Assembly (NCBI RefSeq): GCF_964026565.1
Contig: NZ_OZ032162.1
Location: forward strand, 1,240,001 to 1,304,000
Source of the DNA: Rickettsia endosymbiont of Ceutorhynchus obstrictus
GTDB lineage: Bacteria > Pseudomonadota > Alphaproteobacteria > Rickettsiales > Rickettsiaceae
DNA length: 64,000 nt
Direction: 5' to 3'
How positions within the stretch are numbered: the stretch's first letter is position 1; every line of letters starts with the position of its first letter. Under the pieces are notes generated by a model, which was given only the letters and a program-made list of their open reading frames with translations, was not told the DNA's origin and made no database searches. Shown here in pieces: positions 18,037-26,854 of the stretch. The position numbers and the translations under genes are program-made.

Positions 18037-18786
18037 ATGAACAAGCTTGATACTTATTTGAGTCTTTGCGCGGAAGTGTACGACTTAAGGAGACCTACCC
18101 CGCCAAAAGATGCTTATGAATTTTATCGCTCTTATATTAAAAATGCTGAAGGTTTAATTCTTGAACCAATGTGTGGAAGTGGAAGATTTCTACTACCGCT
18201 TATTGAAGAAGGTTTTGACATACAAGGATTTGATGCAAGCCCACATATGCTTAAGAGATTATGTCATAAAGCAGAGGTTAAAAATCTTAAGCCTAACGTT
18301 TGGAACGGATTTATAGAGGATTTAACGAAGCCAGAGCGGTATGCTTTAATTTTTATTCCAAGTGGTTCATTTTGTTTAATTATTGACCAAGAAGCAGTCA
18401 AATCTGCACTTAAAATATTTTATGATCATTTAGCAGAAGACGGCATTTTATTATTTGAAAGTGATACAATTAATACTGCACCAACTACAGGTATTTGGGG
18501 AGGCTCAAAATGGTCGCGAGAGGATGGTAAAATGATAATATTTTCTACTTGCACAACTTTGAAAGACAATATTTGTTCTTCTATAGGAAGATATGAACTT
18601 ATTGATAATAATAAAATTATTTGTACAGAAATTGAAGAATTAAAATTTAGGTTATATAACCAAGACGAATTAACTATATTATTACATAGTGTCGGTTTTA
18701 GAGAAGTACGGGCTATTAAAACTTTTAATAAAGATAGAAGCCCTGATGAAGATGATGAGATTGTTATTTTTGAATGCAAAAAATAA
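18037..18786 (+). CDS. Class I SAM-dependent methyltransferase
   Basis: This 249-residue enzyme has motif I LEPMCGSGR (residues 42-50), then IQGFDASPHML with the ribose-binding acidic residue, and the later ILLFESDT strand. The start YDLRRPTPPKDAYEFY is typical of small-molecule methyltransferases acting on sugars or secondary metabolites. It heads a compact same-strand series: Nudix hydrolase 4 bases later, SDR oxidoreductase overlapping by 4, ABC exporter 1 base later. This tight packing suggests one transcript with a shared biosynthetic or detoxifying role. Substrate unknown. Confidence 0.8.
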   Translation: MNKLDTYLSLCAEVYDLRRPTPPKDAYEFYRSYIKNAEGLILEPMCGSGRFLLPLIEEGFDIQGFDASPHMLKRLCHKAEVKNLKPNVWNGFIEDLTKPERYALIFIPSGSFCLIIDQEAVKSALKIFYDHLAEDGILLFESDTINTAPTTGIWGGSKWSREDGKMIIFSTCTTLKDNICSSIGRYELIDNNKIICTEIEELKFRLYNQDELTILLHSVGFREVRAIKTFNKDRSPDEDDEIVIFECKK

Positions 18787-18790
18787 AAGT

Positions 18791-19213
18791 ATGAATAACT
18801 ACCCACGTGTCGGCATCGGCATTATAGTTTTTAATAGTAAAAATGAGATTTTGCTGGGCAAGCGTATTAATTCTCATGGGGAATCTAGCTATGCTCCTGC
18901 AGGAGGGCATTTGGAATTTGGTGAGACGTTTGAGCAGTGCGCTATTCGGGAAGTTTTAGAAGAGACAAATCTTATAATTGAAAATCCTGAATTTATAGCC
19001 GTTACTAATGATATTTTTGAAAAAGAGCAAAAGCATTACGTCTCGATTTTCCTTAAAGCTCATTGTTTAAATGAAGATCAGCTGCAAAATCTAGAGCCTC
19101 ATAAGGTTAAAAGCTGGCAGTGGTTCGTCCTTGATAATTTACCGAATAACCTATTTCTGCCACTGAAAAGATTGATTAATAAAGAATGTTATTTATATAA
19201 AAAGGTTATATGA
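18791..19213 (+). CDS. Nudix hydrolase
   Basis: The Nudix box is complete from residue 39 (GHLEFGETFEQCAIREVLEE), matching GX5EX7REUXEE. The family hydrolyses nucleoside diphosphates linked to another moiety, such as oxidised nucleotides, nucleotide sugars or CDP-alcohols. The frame is open upstream to 18689, but the ATG at 18791 gives MNNYPRVGIGIIVFNSKNEI, the normal Nudix start, and lies just after the methyltransferase stop. The 140-residue length is normal. The stop overlaps the SDR start (ATGA), so translation is coupled. Confidence 0.85.
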   Translation: MNNYPRVGIGIIVFNSKNEILLGKRINSHGESSYAPAGGHLEFGETFEQCAIREVLEETNLIIENPEFIAVTNDIFEKEQKHYVSIFLKAHCLNEDQLQNLEPHKVKSWQWFVLDNLPNNLFLPLKRLINKECYLYKKVI

Positions 19214-19977
19214 CTCAAATATTTGATTTACATGGAAAAACAGCTCTAATTACCGGAGCTTCAAGCAGACTTGGAAAACAATTTGCACGTACCTTAAATA
19301 GTGCAGGTGTACGAGTTTTGTTAGCTGCCAGAAGTCAGGAAAAACTTGAAGCTTTAGCTTTAGAGCTTAGGAATGCAAAGGCTGTAAAAATGGATATCGG
19401 GAGCAAAGAATCAGTTGCGCAGGCGTTTTCTTGCCTGGAAAATGCTAATGAAAAAATCGATATTTGTGTAAACAATGCAGGAATTGCTAAACTGACACCT
19501 GTTTTTGAAGAAGATGAAAATAGCACGTTTGAAAGCATTATACAAACAAATCTTATAGGGATGTGGCACGTAACAAAAGCGGTCGCAAACCATATGAAAA
19601 AACATAATATTCATGGATCAATTATCAATATTGCCAGTGTGAATGGAGCAAATAGGCTACGTGAAGGGCTGGCTTCTTATGCAGCCTCCAAAGCTGCTGT
19701 TATACAGCTTACAAAAGCATCGGTCGGTGAATTATCACCACATAAAATAAGGATTAACTGTATTAGCCCCGGACTTTTTCATACACCGCTTACAGATTAT
19801 AAACTGAATTCCGATGAGCAAAAACAAATTATAGAACGTACTATTCCGCTTGGTTTCGTAGCAAAACCTAAAGACCTTAACGGTGTTCTACTATTACTTG
19901 CATCAAATGTAGATTCTTGCTATATAACGGGGACATGTATCACTGTTGACGGCGGAGCTAGTTGGGGAGGCTCTTAA
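19210..19977 (+). CDS. Short-chain dehydrogenase/reductase
   Basis: A Rossmann-fold SDR of standard length (255 residues). The cofactor motif is TGASSRLG (15-22), where Arg replaces the usual Gly at position 20. NNAG and the INIASVNG serine strand are present, and the catalytic pair is in YAASK (Tyr about 157, Lys about 161). The C-terminal ITVDGGAS is typical of SDRs that resemble 3-oxoacyl-ACP or sugar reductases. It lies third in the methyltransferase-Nudix-SDR-ABC operon, overlapping the Nudix gene by 4 bases and ending one base before the exporter. The substrate cannot be deduced. Confidence 0.85.
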   Translation: MTQIFDLHGKTALITGASSRLGKQFARTLNSAGVRVLLAARSQEKLEALALELRNAKAVKMDIGSKESVAQAFSCLENANEKIDICVNNAGIAKLTPVFEEDENSTFESIIQTNLIGMWHVTKAVANHMKKHNIHGSIINIASVNGANRLREGLASYAASKAAVIQLTKASVGELSPHKIRINCISPGLFHTPLTDYKLNSDEQKQIIERTIPLGFVAKPKDLNGVLLLLASNVDSCYITGTCITVDGGASWGGS

Positions 19978-19978
19978 A

Positions 19979-21760
19979 ATGCAAGACCAACTGCCAAAAA
20001 CTCTTTTTCCATTCATATGGCACTTTTTGCGAAGCTATAAGTCTGTTGTAATTATTTTTGTTTTGCTTAGCTTAAGCGCAGGCTTTTGGGGACCATTTAA
20101 CAGCATACTAATTAAGCATATCATTAACCTTCTCCCACAAATTCAGGGGGGTGATACCTCAATTCTTGTATTGCCTGCAAGTCTTATTGTCTTGAATTTT
20201 ATAGTATTTGATAATTTTACTTGGAGAGGGCTTACTTATATACGCTGCAAATTTGTCCCTAGGATTATCAATCATATTATCTGGCAATCGATGGATTATG
20301 TGCTTAAGAAATCTCATCAGTTTTTTCAAGATAATTTATCAGGAAAAATATCTAAACAAATTACTAATTTAGCTGATGGCATTGAAAAACTTTTTAGCAG
20401 CGTTGCATCTAATTTTTTAAGAGGTGCTTCATTGTTATTTACCGCTTTTGTAGTTGCTTATTTTGTGAGTCCGATATTTTGTTTCATATTAGTTATTTGG
20501 TTTATATTATTTACCGGTAGCAGTATTTTAATGTCAAAAAAGCTTGTTTCGCTATCTGATGCACAAGCTTTTGCAGAATCGATAGTTGTAGGGGAATTAG
20601 TTGATTCTTTATCTAATCAGAGCAATATCAGAATTTTTGCTAGAAGAAGCTATGAAAATTCAAGAATGATTCCTTATCTTTACAAACAACAAAAAACCTA
20701 CACGGCCGTCTATTTTTATGCCCTTATAATGCATTCTATTCAAGGAGGGTTAATAGCTATAATGATGGCGTTTTCTTGTTATTTTTTAGTTCATCTTTAT
20801 AGCAAAAATTTAGTTACCCTAGGTGATTTTGCTTTAATTCTCGGTCTTTCTATGGAAACAGGTCATATTATGTGGTATACCATGTCAGAAGTCGATGAAT
20901 TTAATAAAGCAGTCGGTAGATGCAAACAAAGTTTATCTGCTTTGATGATGCCACTGGAAATTCAAGATAAGCCTAACGCAATAGCTCTTAAATGCGAGAG
21001 TGGTCAAATCACTTTCGATAATGTTAAGTTTCATTACAAAGGGACTGAACCTCTTTTTCAGAACAAGTCAATTGAGATTAAAGCCGGACAAAAAGTAGGA
21101 CTTGTTGGTTACTCCGGCAGCGGTAAGTCAACCTTCGTCAATCTCATCCTGCGGCTTTATGATATAACAGCGGGTAGCATTTTAATTGACGGTCAGGACA
21201 TTTGTGATGTAACTCAAGATTCTTTGCGTGCAGCAATAGCCATGATCCCTCAAGATCCATCATTATTTCACAGAAGTTTAATGGATAATATTCGTTACGG
21301 ACGTATTAATGCGACTGACGAAGAAGTAATAGAAGCGGCTAAAAAAGCTCACGCTCATGAGTTCATAACCATGCTTCCACACGGTTATGAATCATTGGTT
21401 GGTGAACGTGGCATAAAACTTTCAGGCGGGCAACGTCAACGTATCGCAATTGCAAGAAGCTTTCTAAAAAACGCTCCGATCCTTATCTTAGACGAGGCTA
21501 CTTCACAGTTGGACTCTGTAACGGAAAGTCTGATTCAAGAAAGCCTTTGGAAGTTAATGCAGGATAAAACAACAATTATTATCGCTCATCGTCTATCTAC
21601 GCTTTTACATATGGATCGTATCCTTGTTTTTGATAAAGGTAAAATTGTAGAGGATGGCACGCATAATAAACTGCTTACAAAAGTCGGCTTATATAAACAG
21701 CTGTGGGATGCTCAAGTAGGTGGGTTCTTGGGTGATGAGAAGCAAGAAGATAAAATATGA
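19979..21760 (+). CDS. ABC exporter (fused permease and ATPase, MsbA/MDR-like)
   Basis: The 593-residue half-transporter has an N-terminal membrane domain of six predicted helices (residues 20-310) and a C-terminal ATPase. The ATPase has Walker A GYSGSGKST at about 377, Q-loop IPQDPSLF, signature LSGGQRQR at about 480, Walker B ILILDEATSQLD at about 502 and H-loop IIAHRLSTL. Such proteins work as homodimers exporting lipids, peptides or drugs from the inner membrane. The frame is open to 19946, but the ATG at 19979, one base after the SDR stop, gives a normal N-terminus. Its place at the end of the operon suggests it exports whatever the upstream enzymes make. Confidence 0.9.
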   Translation: MQDQLPKTLFPFIWHFLRSYKSVVIIFVLLSLSAGFWGPFNSILIKHIINLLPQIQGGDTSILVLPASLIVLNFIVFDNFTWRGLTYIRCKFVPRIINHIIWQSMDYVLKKSHQFFQDNLSGKISKQITNLADGIEKLFSSVASNFLRGASLLFTAFVVAYFVSPIFCFILVIWFILFTGSSILMSKKLVSLSDAQAFAESIVVGELVDSLSNQSNIRIFARRSYENSRMIPYLYKQQKTYTAVYFYALIMHSIQGGLIAIMMAFSCYFLVHLYSKNLVTLGDFALILGLSMETGHIMWYTMSEVDEFNKAVGRCKQSLSALMMPLEIQDKPNAIALKCESGQITFDNVKFHYKGTEPLFQNKSIEIKAGQKVGLVGYSGSGKSTFVNLILRLYDITAGSILIDGQDICDVTQDSLRAAIAMIPQDPSLFHRSLMDNIRYGRINATDEEVIEAAKKAHAHEFITMLPHGYESLVGERGIKLSGGQRQRIAIARSFLKNAPILILDEATSQLDSVTESLIQESLWKLMQDKTTIIIAHRLSTLLHMDRILVFDKGKIVEDGTHNKLLTKVGLYKQLWDAQVGGFLGDEKQEDKI

Positions 21761-21790
21761 CCATCACAGAACATATATTTTGAAAAAGCA

Positions 21791-21862
21791 ATGAGTGAAA
21801 ATTATATTAGTATACTCCCTGCAACTCTTACTGATTATCCAGTAATCAATATGGCACGGTGA
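21791..21862 (+). pseudogene. N-terminal stub of a GNAT-type acetyltransferase
   Basis: Twenty-three codons (SENYISILPATLTDYPVINM) resemble the first strand and helix of GNAT N-acetyltransferases (I.PATLEDYP.I.NMAR) and then hit a stop. Repeat sequence follows. It lies 31 bases after the exporter and was probably the last gene of that operon before it was truncated. Confidence 0.4.
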
Positions 21863-21894
21863 GTTTGCATAACATCTGAGCCACTTTGCATAGT

Positions 21895-22198
21895 CTCTTA
21901 GCTTTGTTGCATGGCTCTAAAAAAGTGCCGTATGTCATTCCCGCGAGGCAATGCCCGCGTGGATACCCAAATCGTCATGGCGAGGCGCCTTTTGGCGCCG
22001 TGGCCATCTAAGTATAAACATATTTTTATACTAAACTTGTTTAGTATTCTAATTAAATCCCTCATATATTCGGGATAGCCTGGAGGCCACAGCCACTTCG
22101 TGGCTTCGCCATGATGGATTTTTATTCATTTCCGATCCACGCGGGCATTGCCTAGCGGGAATGACATCGAAAATTCGAGCCATGCAACAACGCTTAGT
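21895..22198. repeat. Nested palindromic repeats
   Basis: Two inverted arms (gttgcatggct... and ...gagccatgcaacaacgc) enclose a second palindrome with attaaatccctcatatattc. The inner part is a reversed copy of the repeat at 32.92-33.10 kb. Open frames predicted here follow repeat sequence and are not genes. Confidence 0.65.
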
Positions 22199-22202
22199 CT
22201 CT

Positions 22203-23279
22203 TTAATCAATGTAATCGAACCAAAGCCCAAATGCATTTTTAATACGAAATTTAGACTCTTGATTTAGCAAAATAATAATCCCAATTTCTTCTGATGGTA
22301 TAAAACCAATAAAAGTATTAATACCGTTAATATAGCCCGTGTGAAAAATTAAGTCTTTATTTGAGCGTCCTTTTACTTTAAGGATACGCCATCCAAGAGC
22401 ATAATATGACTCAATCATTTTTTGATCAATCGGCCAATCTAATTGCCAGTTAAAAATATCCTTGTTTGATTTTACTATTTTGTACATACGATCTAAAGTA
22501 TTCTTAGAAATAAGATTTGGTTTATAGCAAAAGCTAAGTTTAAATATTTCAATCATTCCATCTATTGAGGCAAAAATACCGGCAGATGCCGGAACTGTTT
22601 TTGGGTAATAAGGTGGGAACGGCAAAGGCGTTATCACCTCTTTTCCATCTATTATTTTTTTAGAGTGGGGGTAAGCAAGCTCTGCACTAGGCTCTATTGG
22701 TAATATTTGTATATCTTGTGTTTTAAGCGTTGTACGCAAATTATTTATTGCAGCATTTAAGCTTGATTTTTTACAATTTAAAGCTTCTTCAACTAAACTA
22801 AAAGTCGTGTTACTATATTGATAACATTGTCCCGGTTTGCAACTAGGTTGTTGTTTTTGCAGTAGCATTAAAAGTTTTGGACGAGTCACCCCTTGCTCAA
22901 TTTCAGTATTTCCTGAGAATTGATAGCCTGTTGTATGACTCAAAATATTACGAAGGCTGACAGCATTTTTCAAATAAGGTAATTTGAATTTTTCATCAAA
23001 ATTTAAACTTCCTTGATCTGCCATTAATGCAATTGCTATTGCTGAAACAGGTTTTGAAACTGATGCTAACGGAAATAAAGTTTTATCAGTAATAGCTCCT
23101 GTATCACCTTTTTGATTTCCAAATGTCGTTTTATAAACAACCTCGCCCTTGTACAAAATTGCAATTGCCCCTCCTTGCAATTCGGTTTTTTGCAGTTCAA
23201 GCTTTTCAATAAAATCTGTTAATTTTTTGTTAATTTTTGCGGTAATTCTACTTGTGACTCTGCAAAAGTTGTACGGCAC
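22203..23279 (-). CDS. Class C-like serine beta-lactamase/penicillin-binding family protein with frameshifted signal peptide
   Basis: The main frame has the three active-site motifs of this fold: SxxK as SVSK (residues 73-76), YSN at about 161 and HTG in FHTGYING near 312, in place of KTG. It starts at a GTG at 23279 with a poor N-terminus. Upstream, in another frame, a TTG at 23326 begins a convincing signal peptide (KKFFTIFFSIIALLLCRTTF, then AES). That frame runs through the same DNA into a run of six A's at about 23224-23229. One more A would join it to the beta-lactamase frame. The protein is thus a pseudogene, is expressed by slippage, or reflects a base error. If exported it would act on beta-lactams, peptidoglycan peptides or esters. 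It lies near the exporter operon but on the opposite strand. Confidence 0.75.
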   Translation of the reverse strand: MPYNFCRVTSRITAKINKKLTDFIEKLELQKTELQGGAIAILYKGEVVYKTTFGNQKGDTGAITDKTLFPLASVSKPVSAIAIALMADQGSLNFDEKFKLPYLKNAVSLRNILSHTTGYQFSGNTEIEQGVTRPKLLMLLQKQQPSCKPGQCYQYSNTTFSLVEEALNCKKSSLNAAINNLRTTLKTQDIQILPIEPSAELAYPHSKKIIDGKEVITPLPFPPYYPKTVPASAGIFASIDGMIEIFKLSFCYKPNLISKNTLDRMYKIVKSNKDIFNWQLDWPIDQKMIESYYALGWRILKVKGRSNKDLIFHTGYINGINTFIGFIPSEEIGIIILLNQESKFRIKNAFGLWFDYID

Positions 23280-23451
23280 AACAACAGTGCTATTATACTA
23301 AAAAATATGGTAAAAAATTTTTTCAAGCTGGTACTCGTGAATAATAAATTAGTTAGAATTGCATACAACTACTAGTATATTTCATACTTGCAATATAGTA
23401 AAGTGTACATATTATATACTCGTCTGATTTGAAAAACATTGAAATAAAGAT

Positions 23452-23709
23452 ATGATTAAACCTGGTATCTATAAACATTACAAGGGTAACCAGTATAAAG
23501 TAATCGGCATTGCTAAACATACTGAAACAGAGGAAGAACTAGTTGTCTATCAAGCTTTATATGATGATTTTGCTCTATGGGTTCGCCCGCTTAGCATGTT
23601 TAATGAAATAGTTTTAGCAGACGGAACACAAGTTCCAAGGTTTAAGTTTATTACACAACTAATAACTAAAGAGCATGCGCCTCAACTTTTAACTGTAACC
23701 CTAGAATAG
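23452..23709 (+). CDS. DUF1653 family protein
   Basis: This 85-residue protein matches DUF1653: the conserved GIYKHYKGNQYKVIGIAKHT is followed by EELVVYQALY, LWVRPLSMF and RFKFI. The function of the family is unknown. Here it extends past the usual end by about 15 residues, and its final 44 bases overlap the convergent HigA-like gene. It is preceded by aaataaagat, which is not a strong ribosome site. Confidence 0.8.
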   Translation: MIKPGIYKHYKGNQYKVIGIAKHTETEEELVVYQALYDDFALWVRPLSMFNEIVLADGTQVPRFKFITQLITKEHAPQLLTVTLE

Positions 23710-23965
23710 TTAACAAAGAGCCAATATTGTCAAAACTAGGATTACCTTTACTAGAGAGCATTTTATATATATGCTGCCTATTGATATGTGCTTCTTTAGA
23801 TACTTTTGTTATTCCTCCTCTAGCTATGATAGCCTCCTTTAAAGTAGCAAGGAATAGCTCCTTATTATGGTCTAGAAAATATTGCTCTAAGGCAGTATTA
23901 ACATATTCTACTAATATTTCTTCATTTTGTAATTTTTCTCTTAAATAATCTGTAAATTTTTCCAT
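23666..23965 (-). CDS. HigA-like antitoxin / Xre-family DNA-binding protein
   Basis: The 99-residue protein has a C-terminal helix-turn-helix (GGITKVSKEAHINRQHIYKM), followed by GNPSFDNIGSLLTILGLQL. These are the signatures of HigA-type antitoxins and phage-derived Xre regulators. In such modules a toxin gene usually lies just upstream and in the same direction. Here the codons immediately upstream read QAQEIMEDIYKKD then stop, as expected for a toxin C-terminus, but a palindromic repeat at 24014 cuts it off. The antitoxin therefore appears to be an orphan. Its 3' end overlaps the DUF1653 gene. Confidence 0.75.
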   Translation of the reverse strand: MEKFTDYLREKLQNEEILVEYVNTALEQYFLDHNKELFLATLKEAIIARGGITKVSKEAHINRQHIYKMLSSKGNPSFDNIGSLLTILGLQLKVEAHAL

Positions 23966-23969
23966 ATAA

Positions 23970-24013
23970 AACCTAATCTTTTTTATAAATATCTTCCATT
24001 ATTTCTTGAGCTT
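23970..24013 (-). pseudogene. C-terminal stub of a probable toxin partner
   Basis: Fourteen or so codons (AQEIMEDIYKKD and stop) lie directly before the antitoxin start on the same strand. The upstream part is replaced by the repeat at 24014-24180. The small size makes the identity uncertain; the position is the main argument. Confidence 0.35.
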
Positions 24014-24180
24014 GGCGTTGTTGCATGGCTACCGGAATAGTCATTGCGAGGAGGCATTTATGCCGACGTGGCAATCCAGGAAAAAATAGCAAAAAATGCT
24101 ATGAAACTTATTATTTTCTAGATTGCCGCGCTCCTTCCGGTCGCTCGCAATGACTATTCCGGTAGCCATGCAACAACGCC
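24014..24180. repeat. Large palindromic element (167 bp)
   Basis: The first and last 36 bases are perfect inverted repeats (ggcgttgttgcatggctacc ... and complement). The interior is the aligned pair aatccaggaaaaaat and tctagattgccgcgc. It interrupts the probable toxin gene upstream of the HigA-like antitoxin. Confidence 0.85.
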
Positions 24181-24639
24181 TTCCACCTCTAACACTCACA
24201 GCATTTAAACAATGCTCTTAACGTCGACGAAGAAATATATCACAACTTTTATACTAGATTATTTTTATAAAATCTAAGCATTCCTAACTAAATATAGCAG
24301 TTACATATTACTTTCTTTTATTGAGACCTAAAAACCTCTTTTAATAATTTATTTCTATCATACATAAAAATAAATATAGCAAATTTCGCCTTAAAAGATT
24401 ACTCTAAACAATGTGTTAAAATTGAGAGAAAAAGAAGCGATGCAGGATTAGATAGAACAGAAGTTTGGCCCACTAATAGATCAATGTAGCAAAGCAATGG
24501 GCTATAATGGTGCGAAGATTGTTAGCAGCGGATGAGCTTGCAATATTTAAAGAGTGCCGAATATTGGCAGCAATAGTATAAATATAAGCAAATATGGATA
24601 ATATATATACTGACTTAAGGAAACTGGAGGAGAAAAAAT
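24181..24639. other. Intergenic, no gene found
   Basis: AT-rich sequence with stops in all frames. The last 40 bases before the pilin gene contain a good ribosome site (ggaaactggaggag). Nothing else is recognised. Confidence 0.5.
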
Positions 24640-24969
24640 ATGAAGGTCATCTCAAATATTTACTTAACTGTTATAGTGTTGATATTAACCGTGTTTATAA
24701 CAAATACAGCTAATGCAGCGATAGGGTATGATGCAAATGATCCTATTGGTAGTGCTTTCTGTTTGTTTTATTATAAACGTAACAACATAGTAAGAGCTAT
24801 AGCAGTAATAGGAGTAGTAGCGTTAGGAATACAAAGTTTAAGAGGTAGGATATCTTGGGTTACTACACTAATAGTTACAACAGGCATTATATTAATGATA
24901 AAGGGAGATGTAATATTGAGATTTATATTAAAAATCACCTCCGGGGACGGTGGTTATGTGTGTAGATAG
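24640..24969 (+). CDS. VirB2/TrbC-like pilin protein
   Basis: The 109-residue protein has a signal peptide (residues 1-26, ending ANA), then a short polar stretch and two hydrophobic helices (about 49-66 and 71-87) separated by a small basic loop (QSLRGRISW). This is the layout of VirB2/TrbC major pilins of type IV secretion systems. The ATG follows a strong ribosome site. No other secretion genes lie next to it. It may be one of the scattered VirB2 paralogues known in Rickettsia or a remnant of a conjugative module. The extra cysteines (CLFYYKR and the terminal VCR) are unusual. Confidence 0.6.
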   Translation: MKVISNIYLTVIVLILTVFITNTANAAIGYDANDPIGSAFCLFYYKRNNIVRAIAVIGVVALGIQSLRGRISWVTTLIVTTGIILMIKGDVILRFILKITSGDGGYVCR

Positions 24970-25136
24970 CGATATGTAAAAATAAACACGGAAACGCTAA
25001 TTGAGGGGTTAAGCTGTGAGATTCATAGACATCGTTTCAATAATTTTATAGCTGAATCGTTTTTATAAGCTTGTAAAATGATACGCTCTTTGGATGGGTT
25101 ATATTTTTCACTCACTTCTTCCTGAAGATTACTGCC

Positions 25137-25235
25137 AAACTAACCGAGATTTTGGAGGTAGAAAGTTTAAGCGAATTAAGTTACCAAACGTTTAGTGAGT
25201 TGAAAAAGGAATTTGTAGAGAATAACAAATTCTAA
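25137..25235 (+). pseudogene. IS110-family transposase fragment
   Basis: Thirty-two codons (KLTEILEVESLSELSYQTFS, then ELKKEFVENN) match an internal part of the transposase at 57595 (KLTEILDSETLSRLSYQTFS). No other part of the element is seen nearby. It is a relic of an earlier insertion. Confidence 0.75.
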
Positions 25236-25549
25236 GCTTGAAGAAATAGCAGATAAACAATTACTATACTAACTATTATGATAAATGTATAAAATATTAT
25301 TCTCCCATGGTTGACGTTGTTTCTTCCAGAATGACTGATACTATGCTTACAATTAAATCCCTCACTACATTCGGGATAGCCTGGATTGCCACAGCCACTT
25401 CGTGGCTTCGTAATGACGAGTTTTTTATTAATTTTCAAGCCATGCAACAAAGCCTAAATGGTTAGAGGTCACACGCAAAAACTTTATTCACCTAGATCAC
25501 AGATAAGTATATTTAACATGATTATTAATCATGTTTTACCTTTCCTTTA
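25236..25549. other. Intergenic with a partial palindromic repeat
   Basis: About 25355-25450 carries a half copy of the common repeat (attaaatccctcactacatt ... gccacttcgtggcttcg ... gccatgcaacaaagcc). No gene is supported. Confidence 0.5.
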
Positions 25550-26015
25550 CAACTTAAATAATTTGACAATTTTACTTATTTCATTACTATATAGTCAAAA
25601 TTTATTGATGTTTAGCCTCTCTTAAATAAATTTATTTCACCGTAATATATTAAAAGGTAAAAAATGATTGATCAGGAAGAACCAACTATTTCTGTTGTAG
25701 AAGAAAAGTCAGAGGAAGAATATAGGGAAGAAAAAAGGCAAAGAAATGCACGAGTTTGGAAAGACACCAAAGATATGTTTAAAATTATTATACCGGCTTT
25801 AATTGTTGTGATGATTCTCATGCGGATACTAAATAGTTATTTAACAGAAAGACACGCTAAAGAAATGGCATTAGAAGACCAACAAATAGAAGCCGAGTTA
25901 GATGCGGAAGAAGCGGCAGAAAAGCTAAAATAATAAATAAAGCTTAGACTACAAAATTTTTTGTTGCGAAAATAAAGCATATAATATGCAGCTTCGTAAA
26001 ATTTTAGATTATATT
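25550..26015. repeat. Near-identical duplicated segment (with 9931-10395)
   Basis: Second copy of the segment that carries the 89-residue gene and its flanks. The left boundary is sharp at tttacaacttaaataatttg. The right boundary is near 26000, after which the flank and the next gene are only moderately similar to copy 1. Confidence 0.85.
25664..25933 (+). CDS. Small acidic single-pass membrane protein, unknown function (copy 2)
   Basis: The protein is identical to the one at 10045, with one silent change in the DNA (GAC to GAT). It has a charged N-terminus, one membrane helix and an acidic C-terminal helix. It again precedes an alarmone hydrolase gene, with a 174-base gap. Perfect protein identity beside diverged neighbours suggests recent gene conversion or a recent copy of this segment only. 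Confidence 0.6.
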   Translation: MIDQEEPTISVVEEKSEEEYREEKRQRNARVWKDTKDMFKIIIPALIVVMILMRILNSYLTERHAKEMALEDQQIEAELDAEEAAEKLK

Positions 26016-26107
26016 TAACATAATTTAAGCTTTATATTTCGTGTTATTTAAAGATTATTATTAAATTGTAAGGTTAAAGAAATACTTCTCATTTTGAGTT
26101 AATTTTT

Positions 26108-26854
26108 ATGAAAGATATTCCCTGCTGGGAAGAAAAGTTTGAGATTTGCGGTTATGCTGCAAGGCTATTGAATAAAATCACCTGTTTAAACAAGTTGGTA
26201 AAACACCCAATAGATGTTAGAGAAGTTAAAAAGGGTATTTATTATGCACGGAAATATCACGGCGCACAAATGCGACAATCAGGCGACCCTTACTACTCGC
26301 ATCCGGTAGAAGTGGCGTATATGGTTGCGGAGTTTACGGCGATTGAAGCTCCTAAGCTTTTCATCCCTAGTATGTTAAATGCTGCTTTATTACACGATAC
26401 TATTGAAGATACGCTACTTACTGAAAATGATATCATCAAAATTTTTGATAAAGATGTAGCAAACCATGTGGAAGGTTTAACTAGAATTAAACCTTCCGGA
26501 AAAATTAGTGCCGAGGAAAGTATAAATTTATTAATTCAACAAAAAAGACATGATACGGCAGTTATAAAAATCTTTGATCGAGTGCATAATTTACAAACGT
26601 TAGGAGCTAAATCTCCTGAGAAAGCTAAAAAAATTATAGGTGAAACTTTTGATTACTTTGTAGTTTTAGCAGAGTATCTTGAATTGAAAGATATTGCATA
26701 CAAGTTAAGACAAATTTGTTATCAATATTTATCCCTTAAGCAACAGCAGGAGAAGAGTTATTCAGCGATTTTTGAGGATAAAGCCCCGCTTCTTTCTCCA
26801 ATTTTTCAAAATGAAGTATACCAAATCCAAATCCGATACTTGTTGGAATCATAA
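26108..26854 (+). CDS. HD-domain (p)ppGpp hydrolase, SpoT-like, hydrolase domain only (copy 2)
   Basis: The catalytic HD residues are all present: YHGAQMRQSGDPYYSHPVEV, then AALLHDTIEDT and IFDRVHNLQT. It lacks synthetase and regulatory domains. It is a clear paralogue of the 10547 protein; the N-terminal 150 residues are the most alike and the segment after about residue 190 differs. The start ATG follows gagttaattttt. The final 119 bases overlap the convergent MFS gene, in the same geometry as copy 1. With the synthetase-only gene at 32196 it could form a split alarmone system. Confidence 0.88.
   Translation: MKDIPCWEEKFEICGYAARLLNKITCLNKLVKHPIDVREVKKGIYYARKYHGAQMRQSGDPYYSHPVEVAYMVAEFTAIEAPKLFIPSMLNAALLHDTIEDTLLTENDIIKIFDKDVANHVEGLTRIKPSGKISAEESINLLIQQKRHDTAVIKIFDRVHNLQTLGAKSPEKAKKIIGETFDYFVVLAEYLELKDIAYKLRQICYQYLSLKQQQEKSYSAIFEDKAPLLSPIFQNEVYQIQIRYLLES

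Noticed and set aside
18689..18790. N-terminal extension of the Nudix gene
   Set aside because: It would overlap the methyltransferase gene by 98 bases and adds residues absent from the family; the ATG at 18791 is the better start.
22049..22237. 62-codon minus-strand frame
   Set aside because: It lies within palindromic repeats and runs into the beta-lactamase gene; its peptide is a translation of the repeat.
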